From contig JAJYEE010000011.1 of assembly GCA_021790335.1 (NCBI GenBank), positions 1-64,000 of the forward strand: DNA of 64,000 bases, read 5' to 3'. Positions within the stretch are counted from its first letter, which is position 1. Each line of letters starts with the position of its first letter. The notes below the pieces were generated by a model. That model did no database searches, had not been told where the DNA came from, and worked only from the letters and a program-made list of their open reading frames with translations. Shown piece after piece: positions 31,794 through 43,639 of the stretch. Made by a program: the position numbers and the translations under genes. The stretch comes from Pseudomonadota bacterium (GTDB lineage Bacteria; Pseudomonadota; Gammaproteobacteria; Acidiferrobacterales; UBA6901).

Positions 31794-32357
31794 ATGATAA
31801 AAGACCTCCACACGTTACCCGCTAATTTACCGGTTCCAGTCGATGACGGTGCATGCGACCATTTACTGGGAAGCACCTTACCTTCGGTTTCACTGACTAG
31901 CATCGCAGGGAAGGCCGTTGATCTCAGCGCATATGCGGGCACACTGGTTATTTATTTCTACCCCATGCTGGGTCGTCCCGATAGCCCACCTCTCATCGGC
32001 TGGAATGACATACCCGGTGCCAGAGGATGCACACCGCAAACATGCGCCTTTCGCGATTTACACGCCGAGTTGAAGCAGCTTGGTGTCGAGGTGTTTGGTG
32101 TGAGCGCGCAGCATTTGGAAGACCAACAAGAAGCCCATGCCAGGCTACACCTCCCCTTTGTGTTGCTCAATGATGGACAACTTGCTTTAGCTAAAGCGCT
32201 GAAGCTGCCAACATTTGAGTATCGGGGCACACGTCTGATGAAGCGGTTAACGATCATTGCAACGGGTGGCCTTATTCGGAAGGTTTTCTATCCCGTATTT
32301 CCGCCCAATAATAATGCGGGTGAGGTCATCGCATGGCTTACGGCACAACCGGTCTAA
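31794..32357 (+). CDS. Peroxiredoxin (Bcp/AhpC-TSA type), cassette gene
   Basis: A 187-residue thiol peroxidase. The fold is seen in LVIYFYPML and the active region GARGCTPQTCAFRD, with peroxidatic C79 and a second cysteine five residues on (C84), the arrangement of atypical two-Cys Bcp proteins. It reduces hydroperoxides with electrons from thioredoxin-type donors. An insertion (GRPDSPPLIGWNDIPGA) lengthens the loop before the active site. ATG 31794 with AGGA upstream is preferred to 31776. The stop codon lies inside the attC site that follows, the standard integron cassette layout. Confidence 0.82.
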   Translation: MIKDLHTLPANLPVPVDDGACDHLLGSTLPSVSLTSIAGKAVDLSAYAGTLVIYFYPMLGRPDSPPLIGWNDIPGARGCTPQTCAFRDLHAELKQLGVEVFGVSAQHLEDQQEAHARLHLPFVLLNDGQLALAKALKLPTFEYRGTRLMKRLTIIATGGLIRKVFYPVFPPNNNAGEVIAWLTAQPV

Positions 32358-32418
32358 CTCTGCATTCGAAAGGGACGCCGCGAAAACGCGGTGTCATCCC
32401 TCAATTTGAACGTTGGGC
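32352..32418 (+). other. attC site 1 (peroxiredoxin cassette)
   Basis: Begins GTCTAAC (RYYYAAC) and ends GTTGGGC (GTTRRRY). The inside folds as a hairpin: GACGCCGCG-AAAA-CGCGGTGTC with extended flanking pairing. 67 bp, a normal attC length. Confidence 0.75.
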
Positions 32419-32429
32419 TCAAAACGCAC

Positions 32430-32873
32430 ATGCCTGAAGTCATCGGAATCGATCACATCTACGTTACAACCTCAAATCTGGAGAGGTCGGAGAAATTCTA
32501 TGATGTGGTCATGAAGGTTCTTGGCTTCCGAAAGAATCAATTTCAAATTGATGGCGAGAAACATATTCAATACTACAACCGACACTTCGGGTATGTGCTG
32601 CGGCCCGCTCGGTCCAAAGACCCACATAACCCCTATGCTCCCGGGCTCCATCATTTCTGCTTGAGAGTTGAGGGCGAAAAAGAAGTGAAAGAAGCAGCGC
32701 GAAGACTGAAAGAACAAAACATTTCAGTGAGCGAACCCAAGCGGTATCCTGAGTATGCACCGGACTATTTCGCAGCGTTCTTCTCAGACCCCGATGGGGT
32801 GCGGCTGGAAATTACAAACTATCGCCAGGAGCGCCGGCAGCGGCATGACAACTGGGAAAACATTGAGCCCTAA
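32430..32873 (+). CDS. VOC/glyoxalase-family protein, cassette gene
   Basis: A 147-residue protein of the vicinal-oxygen-chelate fold: IDHIYVTTSNLERSEKFYDV at the start, HHFCLRVEGEKEVKEAARRL in the middle and FFSDPDGVRLEITNY at the end, giving the usual His/His/Glu metal ligands. Such proteins include glyoxalases, fosfomycin-resistance enzymes and dioxygenases; the substrate is unknown. ATG 32430 lies 12 bp after the attC1 core; the GTG 32391 would sit inside attC1. Cassette genes of this family are common. Confidence 0.82.
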   Translation: MPEVIGIDHIYVTTSNLERSEKFYDVVMKVLGFRKNQFQIDGEKHIQYYNRHFGYVLRPARSKDPHNPYAPGLHHFCLRVEGEKEVKEAARRLKEQNISVSEPKRYPEYAPDYFAAFFSDPDGVRLEITNYRQERRQRHDNWENIEP

Positions 32874-32948
32874 CAAGCACGTCGAGTCGGACTTGCCACC
32901 TCGACGCTTCGCGCCGCCTCCGCTCGCCGCTCACGCGCAGCGTTGGGC
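32868..32948 (+). other. attC site 2 (VOC cassette)
   Basis: Starts CCCTAAC (one mismatch to RYYYAAC) at the VOC stop codon and ends GTTGGGC. Inside, CGTCGAG pairs with CTCGACG. 81 bp. Confidence 0.65.
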
Positions 32949-32968
32949 ATCACAAAACGGGGAGCACC

Positions 32969-33328
32969 ATGATTGACAAGTCCTTTGCAGAATACTTCGC
33001 GGCTGAATGGATCGCAGCCTGGAACAGTCGCAACCTCGACCGTGTTCTGGCGCACTACACCGATGATTTTGAGTTTTCCTCGCCGTTCATCGTCAAGGTC
33101 GTGGGAGAGCCGTCTAACATCCTGTGCGGCAAACAAACCGTTGGTACTTATTGGGCAACGGCGCTGGCGGGTCATCCCAATCCCGTGTTCACGCTCGATG
33201 CAGCGCATTGGGGCGTCAAAAGCATCGTCCTTCACTATCACCGGAACGATGAGCGCATTGCCTCGGAGTGGTTTGAATTCAGCCCTGACGGCAAGGTTGT
33301 CAGGTCATCAGCGCACTATGCAGGCTGA
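32969..33328 (+). CDS. NTF2/SnoaL-like protein, cassette gene
   Basis: A 119-residue single-domain protein with the NTF2-like pattern: EYFAAEWIAAWNSRNLDRVL then HYTDDFEFSSPFI and a C-terminal sheet (FTLDAAHWGVKSIVLHYH, RIASEWFEFSPDGKVV). Members are small ligand-binding proteins or isomerases; function here unknown. GGGGAG precedes the ATG by 4 nt. It is bounded by attC2 and attC3. Confidence 0.78.
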   Translation: MIDKSFAEYFAAEWIAAWNSRNLDRVLAHYTDDFEFSSPFIVKVVGEPSNILCGKQTVGTYWATALAGHPNPVFTLDAAHWGVKSIVLHYHRNDERIASEWFEFSPDGKVVRSSAHYAG

Positions 33329-33350
33329 ATTCAGGTATGTTGGCTGTGCT

Positions 33351-33428
33351 GCCCAACAAGACGCTCCAGCCGACCGCTACAGTGGTCTTTGCCCGCCTCC
33401 GCGGTCGGCTGAGCTTGAACATTATAAC
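33351..33428 (+). other. attC site 3 (NTF2-like cassette), right core degenerate
   Basis: Starts GCCCAAC (perfect RYYYAAC). AGCCGACCGC (33368-33377) pairs with GCGGTCGGCT (33401-33410). The expected GTTRRRY at the right end is only approximated by ATTATAA, so the site is probably inactive or recombined. Confidence 0.6.
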
Positions 33429-33430
33429 GC

Positions 33431-33895
33431 ATGAAGCTCAGACACTACCGAGCAACAGATATCGAACCCCTCCTTCTGCTTCGGTGGGACTCTTGGCACT
33501 CCTCAGCCAGCTTCCGGCACTCCAAACCGCTGGCCGAATGGAGAAATCGTTGGGAAAACATTTTGAAGAACCACGCTGTCATGGTGGCGGAATCAAACGG
33601 CACCCTGGTCGGGTTTTCCGCCCTCGACATCGAGCGAGCCGTTTTATCTAAAATCTTCGTGGCCCCAAATGCCAAACGTGTGCGCACCGAACGCCTGGCG
33701 GAGTGGCGCAATGCGTTCGGCGAAATCGGACCTCGCTCGACCTTCCGCCGCGCGGAACTGATCGCAGGGCAAATCTATGATCACGCCGCACCCATCCCCG
33801 ACGTAACTCCTTCGCCGGACCGCAACGCTTTCCTGCAGGAGGTCGCCGAGGCAACACGCGAGGCAGCCGAGTCCATGGGAGCAACGATCTTATGA
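33431..33895 (+). pseudogene. GNAT acetyltransferase N-terminal half fused to unrelated sequence
   Basis: The first 80 codons resemble the start of a GNAT N-acetyltransferase (MKLRHYRATDIEPLLLL, VAESNGTLVGFSALD, LSKIFVAPNAKR) up to the point where the acetyl-CoA loop (R-x-G-x-G/A) should follow. From about codon 82 it continues as VRTERLAEWRNAFGEIGPRS, a different sequence with no acetyl-CoA site. The ORF is therefore a truncated cassette gene joined in frame to another gene's internal segment. Begins 3 bp after attC3, as cassette genes do. Confidence 0.65.
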
Positions 33896-34045
33896 CGGGA
33901 AAATCGAGTGGTGTCACGGCGACCGAGAGGATGCTCGCGGAGTTCTGCGAGAAGTCCTTCCTGAAACTCTGGAACTATCCGAACCCGTACAAGGACGACG
34001 GGCACGAGCTGTGCGACCTGCTGGCAGTCTTCGGTAACTATGTCC
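33892..34045 (+). pseudogene. 5' fragment of an unrecognised gene
   Basis: The first ~48 codons of the ORF at 33892 (TATERMLAEFCEKSFLKLW, NPYKDDGHELCDLLAVFG) look like a conserved N-terminus of a gene, possibly of a nuclease-like family, overlapping the previous ORF by 4 nt (ATGA). After GNYV the reading becomes low-quality and apparently unrelated, so the gene is broken. Confidence 0.45.
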
Positions 34046-34062
34046 CTGGCAATCACCGTCCA

Positions 34063-34230
34063 TCAACGTTCCATGCCGATCGCATCCAACATCGTTTCAG
34101 CCTCTTCTGCTACAACTTCGGCCAGTACGTCATGCCGGCACTTCAGGCACCAGATCGCAGGGTATGCCGTCTGACAGACACGATTGCGATTCGTGACGAT
34201 ATCGACCATGCGAGAAAACGTACACTGCAT
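34063..34230 (-). CDS. Small cysteine-containing ORF, uncertain
   Basis: A 55-codon frame from ATG 34230 containing VCQTAYPAIWCLKCRHDVLA and AEEAETMLDAIGMER. The C-x-x-C pair could bind zinc, as in small antitoxin-type zinc-finger proteins. No ribosome site is obvious. Included only because it reads protein-like where the plus frame does not. Confidence 0.25.
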   Translation of the reverse strand: MQCTFSRMVDIVTNRNRVCQTAYPAIWCLKCRHDVLAEVVAEEAETMLDAIGMER

Positions 34231-34426
34231 GGTGCGCTTCACGCACCCGCAATTTCTCCCGCGACTGAAATCGCGAGTTTCCTTGCGAGGAGTCTATAGA
34301 AGAGGCAGACTTCGGGCTGCGTCACCCTGGTCTGGATGCCAGTGCGATGTGTTCATCCGGCGGGCTGTCCGCACTGGGCGCGCTCGTCGATAGCTGCCGC
34401 AACGCGGCCTGCGCGGCAGGCTTACC

Positions 34427-34885
34427 CTAGGACGGACGGAAGCAGGCCGCGCAGACTCCCTCGATCTCGACGACAGTATTGCGCGGGCGGAATCCTTCCT
34501 GTTCGGCTGCATGTTCCAGTGCATTTGCAGCCGCACGGTTTTCTATCTCCGAGACGACACCGCACTGGCAGCAAATCAGGAATTGTGCTGGATGCCTGTG
34601 GCCCGCTTCCACGCACGGAACGAATGCATTCAGGCGCTCGATCTTGTGGACCAGGTGCTGCTCCATCAGAAAATCGAGTGCGCGATAGATCGTCGGCGGT
34701 GCAGCGCCTTTGTGGGTCAGCTTGAGCCTGTCGAGGAGCTGGTAGGCGGTCAGAGGGGCGCCAACCTCCAGAATCAGGCCGAGGACATGCCGGCGCAATG
34801 GGGTGAGTTGCGCACCCTGCCGTGCGCATACCCGCGCCGCCCTGTCCATCTGGGCGGTCATGCGGCGGCGGGCTTTCACGCTCAT
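34427..34885 (-). CDS. zur: Fur-family zinc uptake regulator Zur
   Basis: A 152-residue Fur-family repressor. The winged HTH (LTPLRRHVLGLILE, PPTIYRALDFLMEQHLVHKI) is followed by the metal-sensing part: EAGHRHPAQFLICCQCG and a C-terminal CAAC pair for the structural zinc. HxH-before-CxxC with the second CxxC at the extreme C-terminus is the Zur rather than Fur layout. Start 34885 (MSVKARRRM) has GGAGG 7 nt upstream. It likely represses znuACB and the OMP through the palindrome at 26190. An AT-rich element (CAATATTATATCAT, 34919-34932) just upstream might be its own operator. Confidence 0.85.
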   Translation of the reverse strand: MSVKARRRMTAQMDRAARVCARQGAQLTPLRRHVLGLILEVGAPLTAYQLLDRLKLTHKGAAPPTIYRALDFLMEQHLVHKIERLNAFVPCVEAGHRHPAQFLICCQCGVVSEIENRAAANALEHAAEQEGFRPRNTVVEIEGVCAACFRPS

Positions 34886-35018
34886 CCCCGGACCTCCGAG
34901 AATCATGACCTTTCCAAGCAATATTATATCATACCGGCCTGCGACTCCCCGGATCTGGCCGGTTATCGCAGTCAATGACCATCGCTAACAGCCGGCCCAG
35001 CGACAATCTCACCTGGCT

Positions 35019-37528
<2,510 letters not shown>

Positions 37529-37563
37529 GATCGATTCGCCCTGGATCCGGATAAGGTTGATGG

Positions 37564-37761
37564 TCAGCGGTTCACGATATACAGCAACACCAGCCCGAGC
37601 AACATGCTGGTTATGCCGATGAATCGCAATTGCTGGTCCCCCATGTTGTCAACCAGCCGCAGGATCCTGCGCAGGCGCTCAGGACTGAGAAACGGCAGGA
37701 TCCCCTCCAACACCAGCAGCAGGGCAAGCGCCGCGCCCAGGTCATGCCATCTTATCATCAT
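37564..37761 (-). CDS. DUF2065 (YjeT-like) small membrane protein
   Basis: A 65-residue protein with two membrane helices: ALALLLVLEGILPFLSP and FIGITSMLLGLVLLYIV, joined by RLRRILRLVDNM. Matches the DUF2065 family (E. coli YjeT), always found between hflC and hisZ/purA. Function unknown; a role with the HflKC complex is suggested only by conserved position. Start 37761 with GGCGGGC upstream is chosen over the track's 37797. Confidence 0.88.
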   Translation of the reverse strand: MMIRWHDLGAALALLLVLEGILPFLSPERLRRILRLVDNMGDQQLRFIGITSMLLGLVLLYIVNR

Positions 37762-37807
37762 GCCCGCCGCAGGCTCCGTCCACGGTCGATGGAACACACC
37801 ACCCGGT

Positions 37808-38677
37808 TCACTGCCGCGGGTTTTTCAGGTACTTGAAGAAGGCCGCGCTCGGATCGACGACCATCACGTCATGCTTGCTCTTGAAGCTCTTGCGGTACGC
37901 ATTCATGCTCCCGTAGAACGAGTAGAACCGCGGGTTCACGCGGTACGCACGCGCGTAGATTTCCGCCGCCTTGGCATCGCCTTCGCCGCGTATGCGCTGC
38001 GCATCGCGGTAGGCATCGGCCAGGATGATCTCGCGCTCGCGGTCGGCTTTGGCACGGATCTTCTCCGCCGCCTCTGCGCCCTTGGCCCGCAGCTGCGCGG
38101 CAATGCGCGTGCGCTCCGCCCGCATCCTCTGATATACGGACTCGCTCACCTGCTTGGGGAGATCTACGCGGTCGATGCGCACGTCCAGCACCTTGATGCC
38201 ATACTCGCCCGCTTCCTTGTCGGTAGCGGTGGTAATGACGTGCATGATCTTGCTGCGGTCGCTGGAGACGACCTCCTGCACCGTATGCTTGCCGAACTGG
38301 TTGCGCAGGCCACTGTTGACCAGCTGAGCGAGGCGCTCGCGCGCCTGAAGCTCGTTGCCACCAACCGAGACATAGAATCTCAGAAGATCCGCGATCTGCC
38401 ACTTGACATAGGAATCGACGACGACGCTTTTCTTCTCCACCGTCAGGAACGTCTCCGGTTCGGTGTCAAGCGTCTGTACCCGTCCGTCGTAGTAATGCAC
38501 GACCTCGACAAACGGCGTCTTGAAATGCAGGCCCGGCTGATCGCTGTACCGGATCACCTGGCCAAACCGGGTCACGATCGCCTTCTGGCCCTCGGTGACG
38601 GTGTAGACCGACCCATTCGCGACGATGAACAGCAGAACAACAATGCCGACCAGCGCGAGCACTTTGTTGTGAGTCAT
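37808..38677 (-). CDS. hflC: FtsH modulator HflC
   Basis: A 289-residue SPFH/prohibitin-family protein with one N-terminal membrane helix (about 5-25) and a periplasmic SPFH domain (TEGQKAIVTRFGQ, VTTTDRV-type sheets) and coiled coil (RTRIAAQLRAKGAEAAEKIR). With HflK it forms a large cap around the FtsH protease and restrains its degradation of membrane proteins. It lies 2 nt after hflK, typical for this pair. Confidence 0.95.
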   Translation of the reverse strand: MTHNKVLALVGIVVLLFIVANGSVYTVTEGQKAIVTRFGQVIRYSDQPGLHFKTPFVEVVHYYDGRVQTLDTEPETFLTVEKKSVVVDSYVKWQIADLLRFYVSVGGNELQARERLAQLVNSGLRNQFGKHTVQEVVSSDRSKIMHVITTATDKEAGEYGIKVLDVRIDRVDLPKQVSESVYQRMRAERTRIAAQLRAKGAEAAEKIRAKADREREIILADAYRDAQRIRGEGDAKAAEIYARAYRVNPRFYSFYGSMNAYRKSFKSKHDVMVVDPSAAFFKYLKNPRQ

Positions 38678-38679
38678 GT

Positions 38680-39873
38680 CTACCTCCCCCTGCCGCGCAG
38701 CGAATCGTTGATGCTGCTTTGGCCGGGGCTTCCCGGCGGAATCGAGGTACCTGGCTCCGGCAGAGGCTGCGGCGTTCCGGCCGGCCCGGCGGCGGCGCCG
38801 GATTTGCCCACGATTTTGTCAAGCGGCAGATAAATCACGTTGTTCCCGTGCGGAAGATCGACAAACACCTTGGTGGTGCTGCCGAGAACCTTCTGCATGG
38901 TCTGCAGATACAGCCGTTCGCGCGTGACCTCCGGCGCCTTGTCGTACTGGGTCACAATCTGACCGAAGCGACTGGCATCGCCCTCGGCCCGGGCGATAAC
39001 GCTTGCCTGGTAGCCCTGGGCCTCGAGCACCAGGCGCGCCGCAGCGCCCTTGGCACGCGGAATGACGTCGTTCGCATAGGCCTGCGCCTCGTCCTTCAAC
39101 CGCTGCTCGTCCTCACGCGCCTTGACCGCATCCTCGAACGCGGCGGTCACCTGCTGCGGCGGCCTCGCATCCTGCATCCGCACGGTCACGATGTGAATGC
39201 CCGTATGGTATTTGTCCAGGATCTTTTGCAGCAGCGTCTGCGCGTCCTGGGCAACGACGTTGCGTCCGTCGGTAAGCACAAAATTCATCTTGTTCTGGCC
39301 CACCACCTCGCGCACCGCGGACTGTGCGCCCTGGATGATGGTCTCGGTCGGATCGCGGACATTGAACAGGTAATCGGCAGGATCCTTGATCTTGTACTGG
39401 ATGGCGAGTTCTATATCGACGATATTCTCGTCCGAAGTGAGCATCTGCGACTCGTCCGGGACCTTGCGCGACCCCCCGGCACGGTCACTGCTGCGGTATC
39501 CGATCTGCACGACATACACCCGCTGGACATTGACTTTGTCCACCTTTTCAACGGGAAACGGAATATGCCAGTGAAGGCCGGCCTGGGTCACTTGCACACT
39601 GCGTCCGAATTCGAGCACCACACCGCGCTCGCCTTGCCGGATCATGTAGAAACCGCTGACCAACCACAGGACAGCCGCGGCAATCAGAATGGCGCTGAAA
39701 CTGAACCGGCCCATGTGTCCGGCACCCGCGCCCCCGGAACCACCCCCGAAAACCTTGCCGAGCCGCCGCTGGATATTCCTGACAATCTGATCCAGGTCAG
39801 GTGGTCCCTGGTCTCTCTTGCGCTGCCCCCAGGGATCTTTCCCCCCCGAGCCGCCGGGTTCGTTCCAAGCCAC
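38680..39873 (-). CDS. hflK: FtsH modulator HflK
   Basis: A 397-residue partner of HflC. A glycine-rich cytoplasmic start (MAWNEPGGSGGKDPWG) precedes a membrane helix (about 52-74), an SPFH domain (GERGVVLEFGR, DENIVDIELAIQY) and a coiled coil, ending with a Pro/Gly-rich tail. GTG start at 39873 fits the family N-terminus. Adjacent to hflC. Confidence 0.95.
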   Translation of the reverse strand: MAWNEPGGSGGKDPWGQRKRDQGPPDLDQIVRNIQRRLGKVFGGGSGGAGAGHMGRFSFSAILIAAAVLWLVSGFYMIRQGERGVVLEFGRSVQVTQAGLHWHIPFPVEKVDKVNVQRVYVVQIGYRSSDRAGGSRKVPDESQMLTSDENIVDIELAIQYKIKDPADYLFNVRDPTETIIQGAQSAVREVVGQNKMNFVLTDGRNVVAQDAQTLLQKILDKYHTGIHIVTVRMQDARPPQQVTAAFEDAVKAREDEQRLKDEAQAYANDVIPRAKGAAARLVLEAQGYQASVIARAEGDASRFGQIVTQYDKAPEVTRERLYLQTMQKVLGSTTKVFVDLPHGNNVIYLPLDKIVGKSGAAAGPAGTPQPLPEPGTSIPPGSPGQSSINDSLRGRGR

Positions 39874-40004
39874 GATCTACCCCTCATTGTTATGCGTCGT
39901 GCACCGGATGCACGTGCCTGCAGCATTTTAGCAGGACGCAAGAAAACTTCACTCTGGGCATGGGATTATCCCGATGCACCGCCTTGCCGGACCGGAACCG
40001 CCGT

Positions 40005-41372
40005 TCAGAGTGCAGTCTCTGCCGGTTCCCCGGACTGGGCCCGCACGAGATACTCGGGGCAGAAATCGGCCTGCTGCATGAGCCAGTCGAAATCCGACTG
40101 GCCGAGTTCCACCTCCATCTGCCACTGCCCGCCGGGCAACACCGACTCATCGGCGACATGCAATCTGGCGTGGATGAGGGCATGAAGCCTGCCTGCGGCC
40201 GTAGGCAGCAGCAGCCGGCGCGTGATGCGGTGACGACGGTAGTGCTCGGCGAGCGCTTCCAGCAACAGCGGCACGCCGGCGCCGGTGGCTGCCGACAGCC
40301 AAACCTTCCTGACCGCGCCGCTCGCATCCCGCTCCACACGCGGCAGCTCGTTCACCACGTCGATCTTGTTGAAAACCGTGATCCGCTCCACGTGCTCGGC
40401 GTGAATTTCTGCAAGAACCTCGTCTACCTGCTGTGCCTGGTCACGCCGTTCGGGGTGGGCCGTATCGACCACGTGCAGCAACAGGTCGGCTTCCGCCACC
40501 TCCTCGAGCGTGGACTTGAAAGCCTCGACCAGCTTGTGGGGAAGATGCCGGATGAACCCGACGGTATCCGCAAGAATGATGCTGGCGCGACCGGGAAGCT
40601 CGATCCGGCGCATGGTCGGGTCAAGCGTCGCAAACAGCTGGTCGGCAGCGTACACCTGGGCTCCGGTCAGCCGGTTGAACAGCGAGGACTTGCCGGCATT
40701 GGTATAACCCACCAACGACACCGTCGGTATGGGGATCTTGTTGCGTGCCCTGCGCCGTCCCTCCCTTTGGCCGCGTACCTTATCCAGCCGCCGGTTGAGG
40801 TGCTTTACACGCTCGCGGATCAGCCGCCGGTCTGACTCAAGCTGGGTCTCGCCGGGACCACGCAGGCCGATGCCGCCCTTTTGCCGCTCCAGATGCGTCC
40901 AGCCGCGCACAAGACGGCTGGCGAGATGGTCGAGCTGCGCCAGCTCGACCTGCAGCTTGCCCTCGTGGCTGCGGGCGCGTTGCGCAAAGATATCGAGAAT
41001 CAGCCCGGTGCGGTCGAGTACGCGGGAGTCCGTGATTTTCTCGAGATTGCGCTCCTGGGCCGGTGAAAGATCGTGGTTGACCAGAACCAGATCTGCCTCC
41101 TGGCGCGCCACGGCGGCACGGACCTCATCCGCCTTGCCCTTGCCGAGGTAGGTGGCGGCGTCCGGCCGCTGGCGATTGCCCAGCACCACCTCGCACACCT
41201 CGGCACCCGCGGATTGAGCCAGCAGTTTCAGCTCCCCTACCTCGTTTTCCGCATCGCTGCCGGGGAAACACAGATGTACCAGCACGGCGCGCTCTGCGCC
41301 GCGCCGTGCTGCGTGCTGCCGCGCCGGACTATTCGTTTCCTGGGGTTTTTTCGTTGTCGTCGGAATGCTCAA
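40005..41372 (-). CDS. hflX: Ribosome-associated GTPase HflX
   Basis: A 455-residue GTPase: N-terminal HflX domain ([31 protein letters not shown]), then G1 [10 protein letters not shown]3 [11 protein letters not shown] and G4 NKID. Splits stalled 70S ribosomes under stress. The frame opens with TTG at 41372, 44 nt inside the 3' end of hfq; family-like sequence begins only at RAVLVHLCF, so an internal GTG there is an alternative start. Belongs to the hfq-hflX-hflK-hflC cluster. Confidence 0.94.
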   Translation of the reverse strand: MSIPTTTKKPQETNSPARQHAARRGAERAVLVHLCFPGSDAENEVGELKLLAQSAGAEVCEVVLGNRQRPDAATYLGKGKADEVRAAVARQEADLVLVNHDLSPAQERNLEKITDSRVLDRTGLILDIFAQRARSHEGKLQVELAQLDHLASRLVRGWTHLERQKGGIGLRGPGETQLESDRRLIRERVKHLNRRLDKVRGQREGRRRARNKIPIPTVSLVGYTNAGKSSLFNRLTGAQVYAADQLFATLDPTMRRIELPGRASIILADTVGFIRHLPHKLVEAFKSTLEEVAEADLLLHVVDTAHPERRDQAQQVDEVLAEIHAEHVERITVFNKIDVVNELPRVERDASGAVRKVWLSAATGAGVPLLLEALAEHYRRHRITRRLLLPTAAGRLHALIHARLHVADESVLPGGQWQMEVELGQSDFDWLMQQADFCPEYLVRAQSGEPAETAL

Positions 41373-41592
41373 TGGAAAACTTCACCGGCCGGCTGGGCAC
41401 AACAGTGGAAATAGCATGCTTGTAGATCATCTGACTGACGGAATTCTTCAGCAACACAACAAACTGATCGAAAGATTCGATTTGTCCCTGCAGCTTGATC
41501 CCATTGACCAGAAAAATCGACACTGGAACCCGTTCCTTTCTCAGTACATTTAAGTAAGGGTCTTGTAGCGCCTGCCCTCTCTGCTGACTCAT
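41329..41592 (-). CDS. hfq: RNA chaperone Hfq
   Basis: An 87-residue Sm-like hexameric RNA chaperone. Sm1 ([20 protein letters not shown]) and Sm2 ([14 protein letters not shown]) motifs are intact; the C-terminal tail is short and acidic ([13 protein letters not shown]). Start 41592 ([15 protein letters not shown]) with AGGAG 7 nt upstream; the longer ORF start at 41754 reads into the miaA end. It supports small-RNA regulation in this organism. Confidence 0.97.
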   Translation of the reverse strand: MSQQRGQALQDPYLNVLRKERVPVSIFLVNGIKLQGQIESFDQFVVLLKNSVSQMIYKHAISTVVPSRPVKFSIEHSDDNEKTPGNE

Positions 41593-41686
41593 GACAGTTC
41601 TCCTGTTCTTATCATGCGTGCCAACTTCGGCACTCTGGTTCGGATAATCCCGGGGATCCGCGCCGGGCCCAATGAAATTATACCCT

Positions 41687-42628
41687 TTAAGGCCACAAAC
41701 TTCCGGACAAATGATCGGCGACTGCACGTTCGAATCCGTTTTGACTGCTGTCAAACCACTTTATATCCCGGATGGCACGCAACCACGTCAGCTGGCGCTT
41801 CGCAAGCTGACGTGTGGAGATAATACCCCTTTCAGTCATTTCTTGGTAGTTGACATTCCCGCTCAGGTATCCCCAGACCTGGCGATAGCCCACCGTGCGC
41901 ACCGAAGGCAGTTCCGGCGACAAGTCCCCACGCCGCCACAGTGCTTCGACCTCGGCGACGAATCCCTGTTGCAACATATTATGAAAGCGCGCGGCAATGC
42001 GCCGATGCAGCTCGGTGCGCTCCGCCGGACAAGCAACCAGCCTGATCGCACGATAGGGGAAGCGCGGGAGCGGGCTCGTCGCGAATTCGCTCAGGGGCCG
42101 GCCGCTGACTTCGATCACCTCCAGGGCCCGCTGAATGCGCTGCGCGTCGTGCGGATCGATGCGTCGGGCGGCGACCGGATCGCACTGGCGCAAACGCTCA
42201 TGCAGTGCCGGCCAACCGGCACGCGTGGCCTCGCCGGCAAGCCGGCGGCGCACCGCCGGATCGGCCGAGGGCAGCGGCGACAATCCCGCCTCCAGCGCCC
42301 GAAAGTAGAACATCGTGCCACCGGCAAGCAGCGGTATGCGGCCGGCAGCGGTGACTTCGGCCATTTCCCGCAAAGCGTCAGCGCGGAACTCCGCCGCCGA
42401 ATAGGGCTGCGCCGGATCACGGATGTCAATCAGCCGATGGGCGGCGCGCGCCTGCTCCTCACGACTCGGCTTGGCGGTACCGATATCCATGCCGCGGTAC
42501 ACCTGGGAGGAATCGACGCTGATGATTTCCAGCGGCAGCCAGTCGTGCAGGGCCAGCGCGAGCCCGGTCTTGCCGGCTGCGGTCGGCCCCATAAGAAAGA
42601 TTGCCGGCGGCAAGGTCTCATAACTCAT
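41687..42628 (-). CDS. miaA: tRNA dimethylallyltransferase MiaA
   Basis: A 313-residue enzyme that isopentenylates A37 of tRNAs reading UNN codons. P-loop [29 protein letters not shown] and [14 protein letters not shown] are signature sequences, and KRQLTWLR is near the C-terminus. Start 42628 (MSYETLPP) is preferred to 42661 by length. First gene of the hfq cluster, 94 nt upstream of hfq. Confidence 0.96.
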   Translation of the reverse strand: MSYETLPPAIFLMGPTAAGKTGLALALHDWLPLEIISVDSSQVYRGMDIGTAKPSREEQARAAHRLIDIRDPAQPYSAAEFRADALREMAEVTAAGRIPLLAGGTMFYFRALEAGLSPLPSADPAVRRRLAGEATRAGWPALHERLRQCDPVAARRIDPHDAQRIQRALEVIEVSGRPLSEFATSPLPRFPYRAIRLVACPAERTELHRRIAARFHNMLQQGFVAEVEALWRRGDLSPELPSVRTVGYRQVWGYLSGNVNYQEMTERGIISTRQLAKRQLTWLRAIRDIKWFDSSQNGFERAVADHLSGSLWP

Positions 42629-42785
42629 GGGAAAAATTATGCCATGCATGGCCGGTTTCACAACCGCACTGCCGGCTGGCCGGCAATCGTCTATGCTTCA
42701 TAGAGGCCCCCGGCATCCGAACACGGCCGGGCGGCCGTACGCAAGCGGCGAACCGGACTGACACTACCAAGAGGCAAAGGATAAC

Positions 42786-43625
42786 GTGCAGACATCCATC
42801 GATCACTTCGTGTCCACTCTGCTGGACGACATTCGCCACAACCGGCTCAAGCTGCCGATCCTTCCGGAGGTTGCCCTCAAGGTCCGCGAAGCGGTTTCCG
42901 ATGCAAATGCCCCCGCCGCCCGCATCGCCAAGATCGTCAGCGCCGATACGGCACTGAGCGCACGCCTGATCCAGGTGGCGAACAGCCCGCTGTTCCGCGG
43001 CACCAACCGCATCGAGAGCGTACAGACTGCGATCGCACGCCTTGGGGTACCGCAGGTACGCAGCCTCGTCACCAGCCTGATCATGCAGCAGATGTACCGG
43101 ACCCAGGTGCCGACTCTCAGGCAACGCATGAAGCAGCTGTGGGAGCACAGCACCGACGTGGCCGCAATCAGTCACGCGCTGGCGCGCAAATTCACGACGC
43201 TCAAGCCCGACGAGGCGCTGCTTGCCGGCCTGGTCCACGACATCGGCGCCCTCCCCATCCTGGCGCGCGCCGAGCACGTTCCCGAGCTTGCCGGCGATCC
43301 ACGCGCCCTCGACGAAGTCATTGACAAGCTGCATGCGTCGGTGGGGCGGGTCATACTGGAGGCGTGGAAGTTTCCGCCCGAGCTGGTGGACGTCGCCGCC
43401 CAGCACGAAGACCTGATGCGCATTCCCGACAAGATCGCGTATGTCGACGTCGTGCTCGTGGCCAATCTGCACAGCTACCTCGGTACCGACCACCGCCTTA
43501 CCCGAATCGACTGGAGAACGATCCCGGCTTTCACCATCCTCGGCCTTACCCCGGATCAGAGTATCGCAGCGCTGGAAGAGGCGCGCGCCGACGTCAACGA
43601 AATGAAGAATCTGCTGGCCGCATAG
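42786..43625 (+). CDS. HDOD-domain protein
   Basis: A 279-residue protein made mainly of one HDOD domain (PILPEVALKVREAVSDANAP, ADTALSARLIQVANSPLFRG, LAGLVHDIGALPI). HDOD proteins are non-enzymatic relatives of HD-GYP phosphodiesterases that take part in signalling and stress responses; no partner domain is present. GTG start at 42786 with AAAGGA upstream. Divergent from miaA and convergent with lysS. Confidence 0.88.
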   Translation: MQTSIDHFVSTLLDDIRHNRLKLPILPEVALKVREAVSDANAPAARIAKIVSADTALSARLIQVANSPLFRGTNRIESVQTAIARLGVPQVRSLVTSLIMQQMYRTQVPTLRQRMKQLWEHSTDVAAISHALARKFTTLKPDEALLAGLVHDIGALPILARAEHVPELAGDPRALDEVIDKLHASVGRVILEAWKFPPELVDVAAQHEDLMRIPDKIAYVDVVLVANLHSYLGTDHRLTRIDWRTIPAFTILGLTPDQSIAALEEARADVNEMKNLLAA

Positions 43626-43639
43626 GGCCCTGCGGCGCC

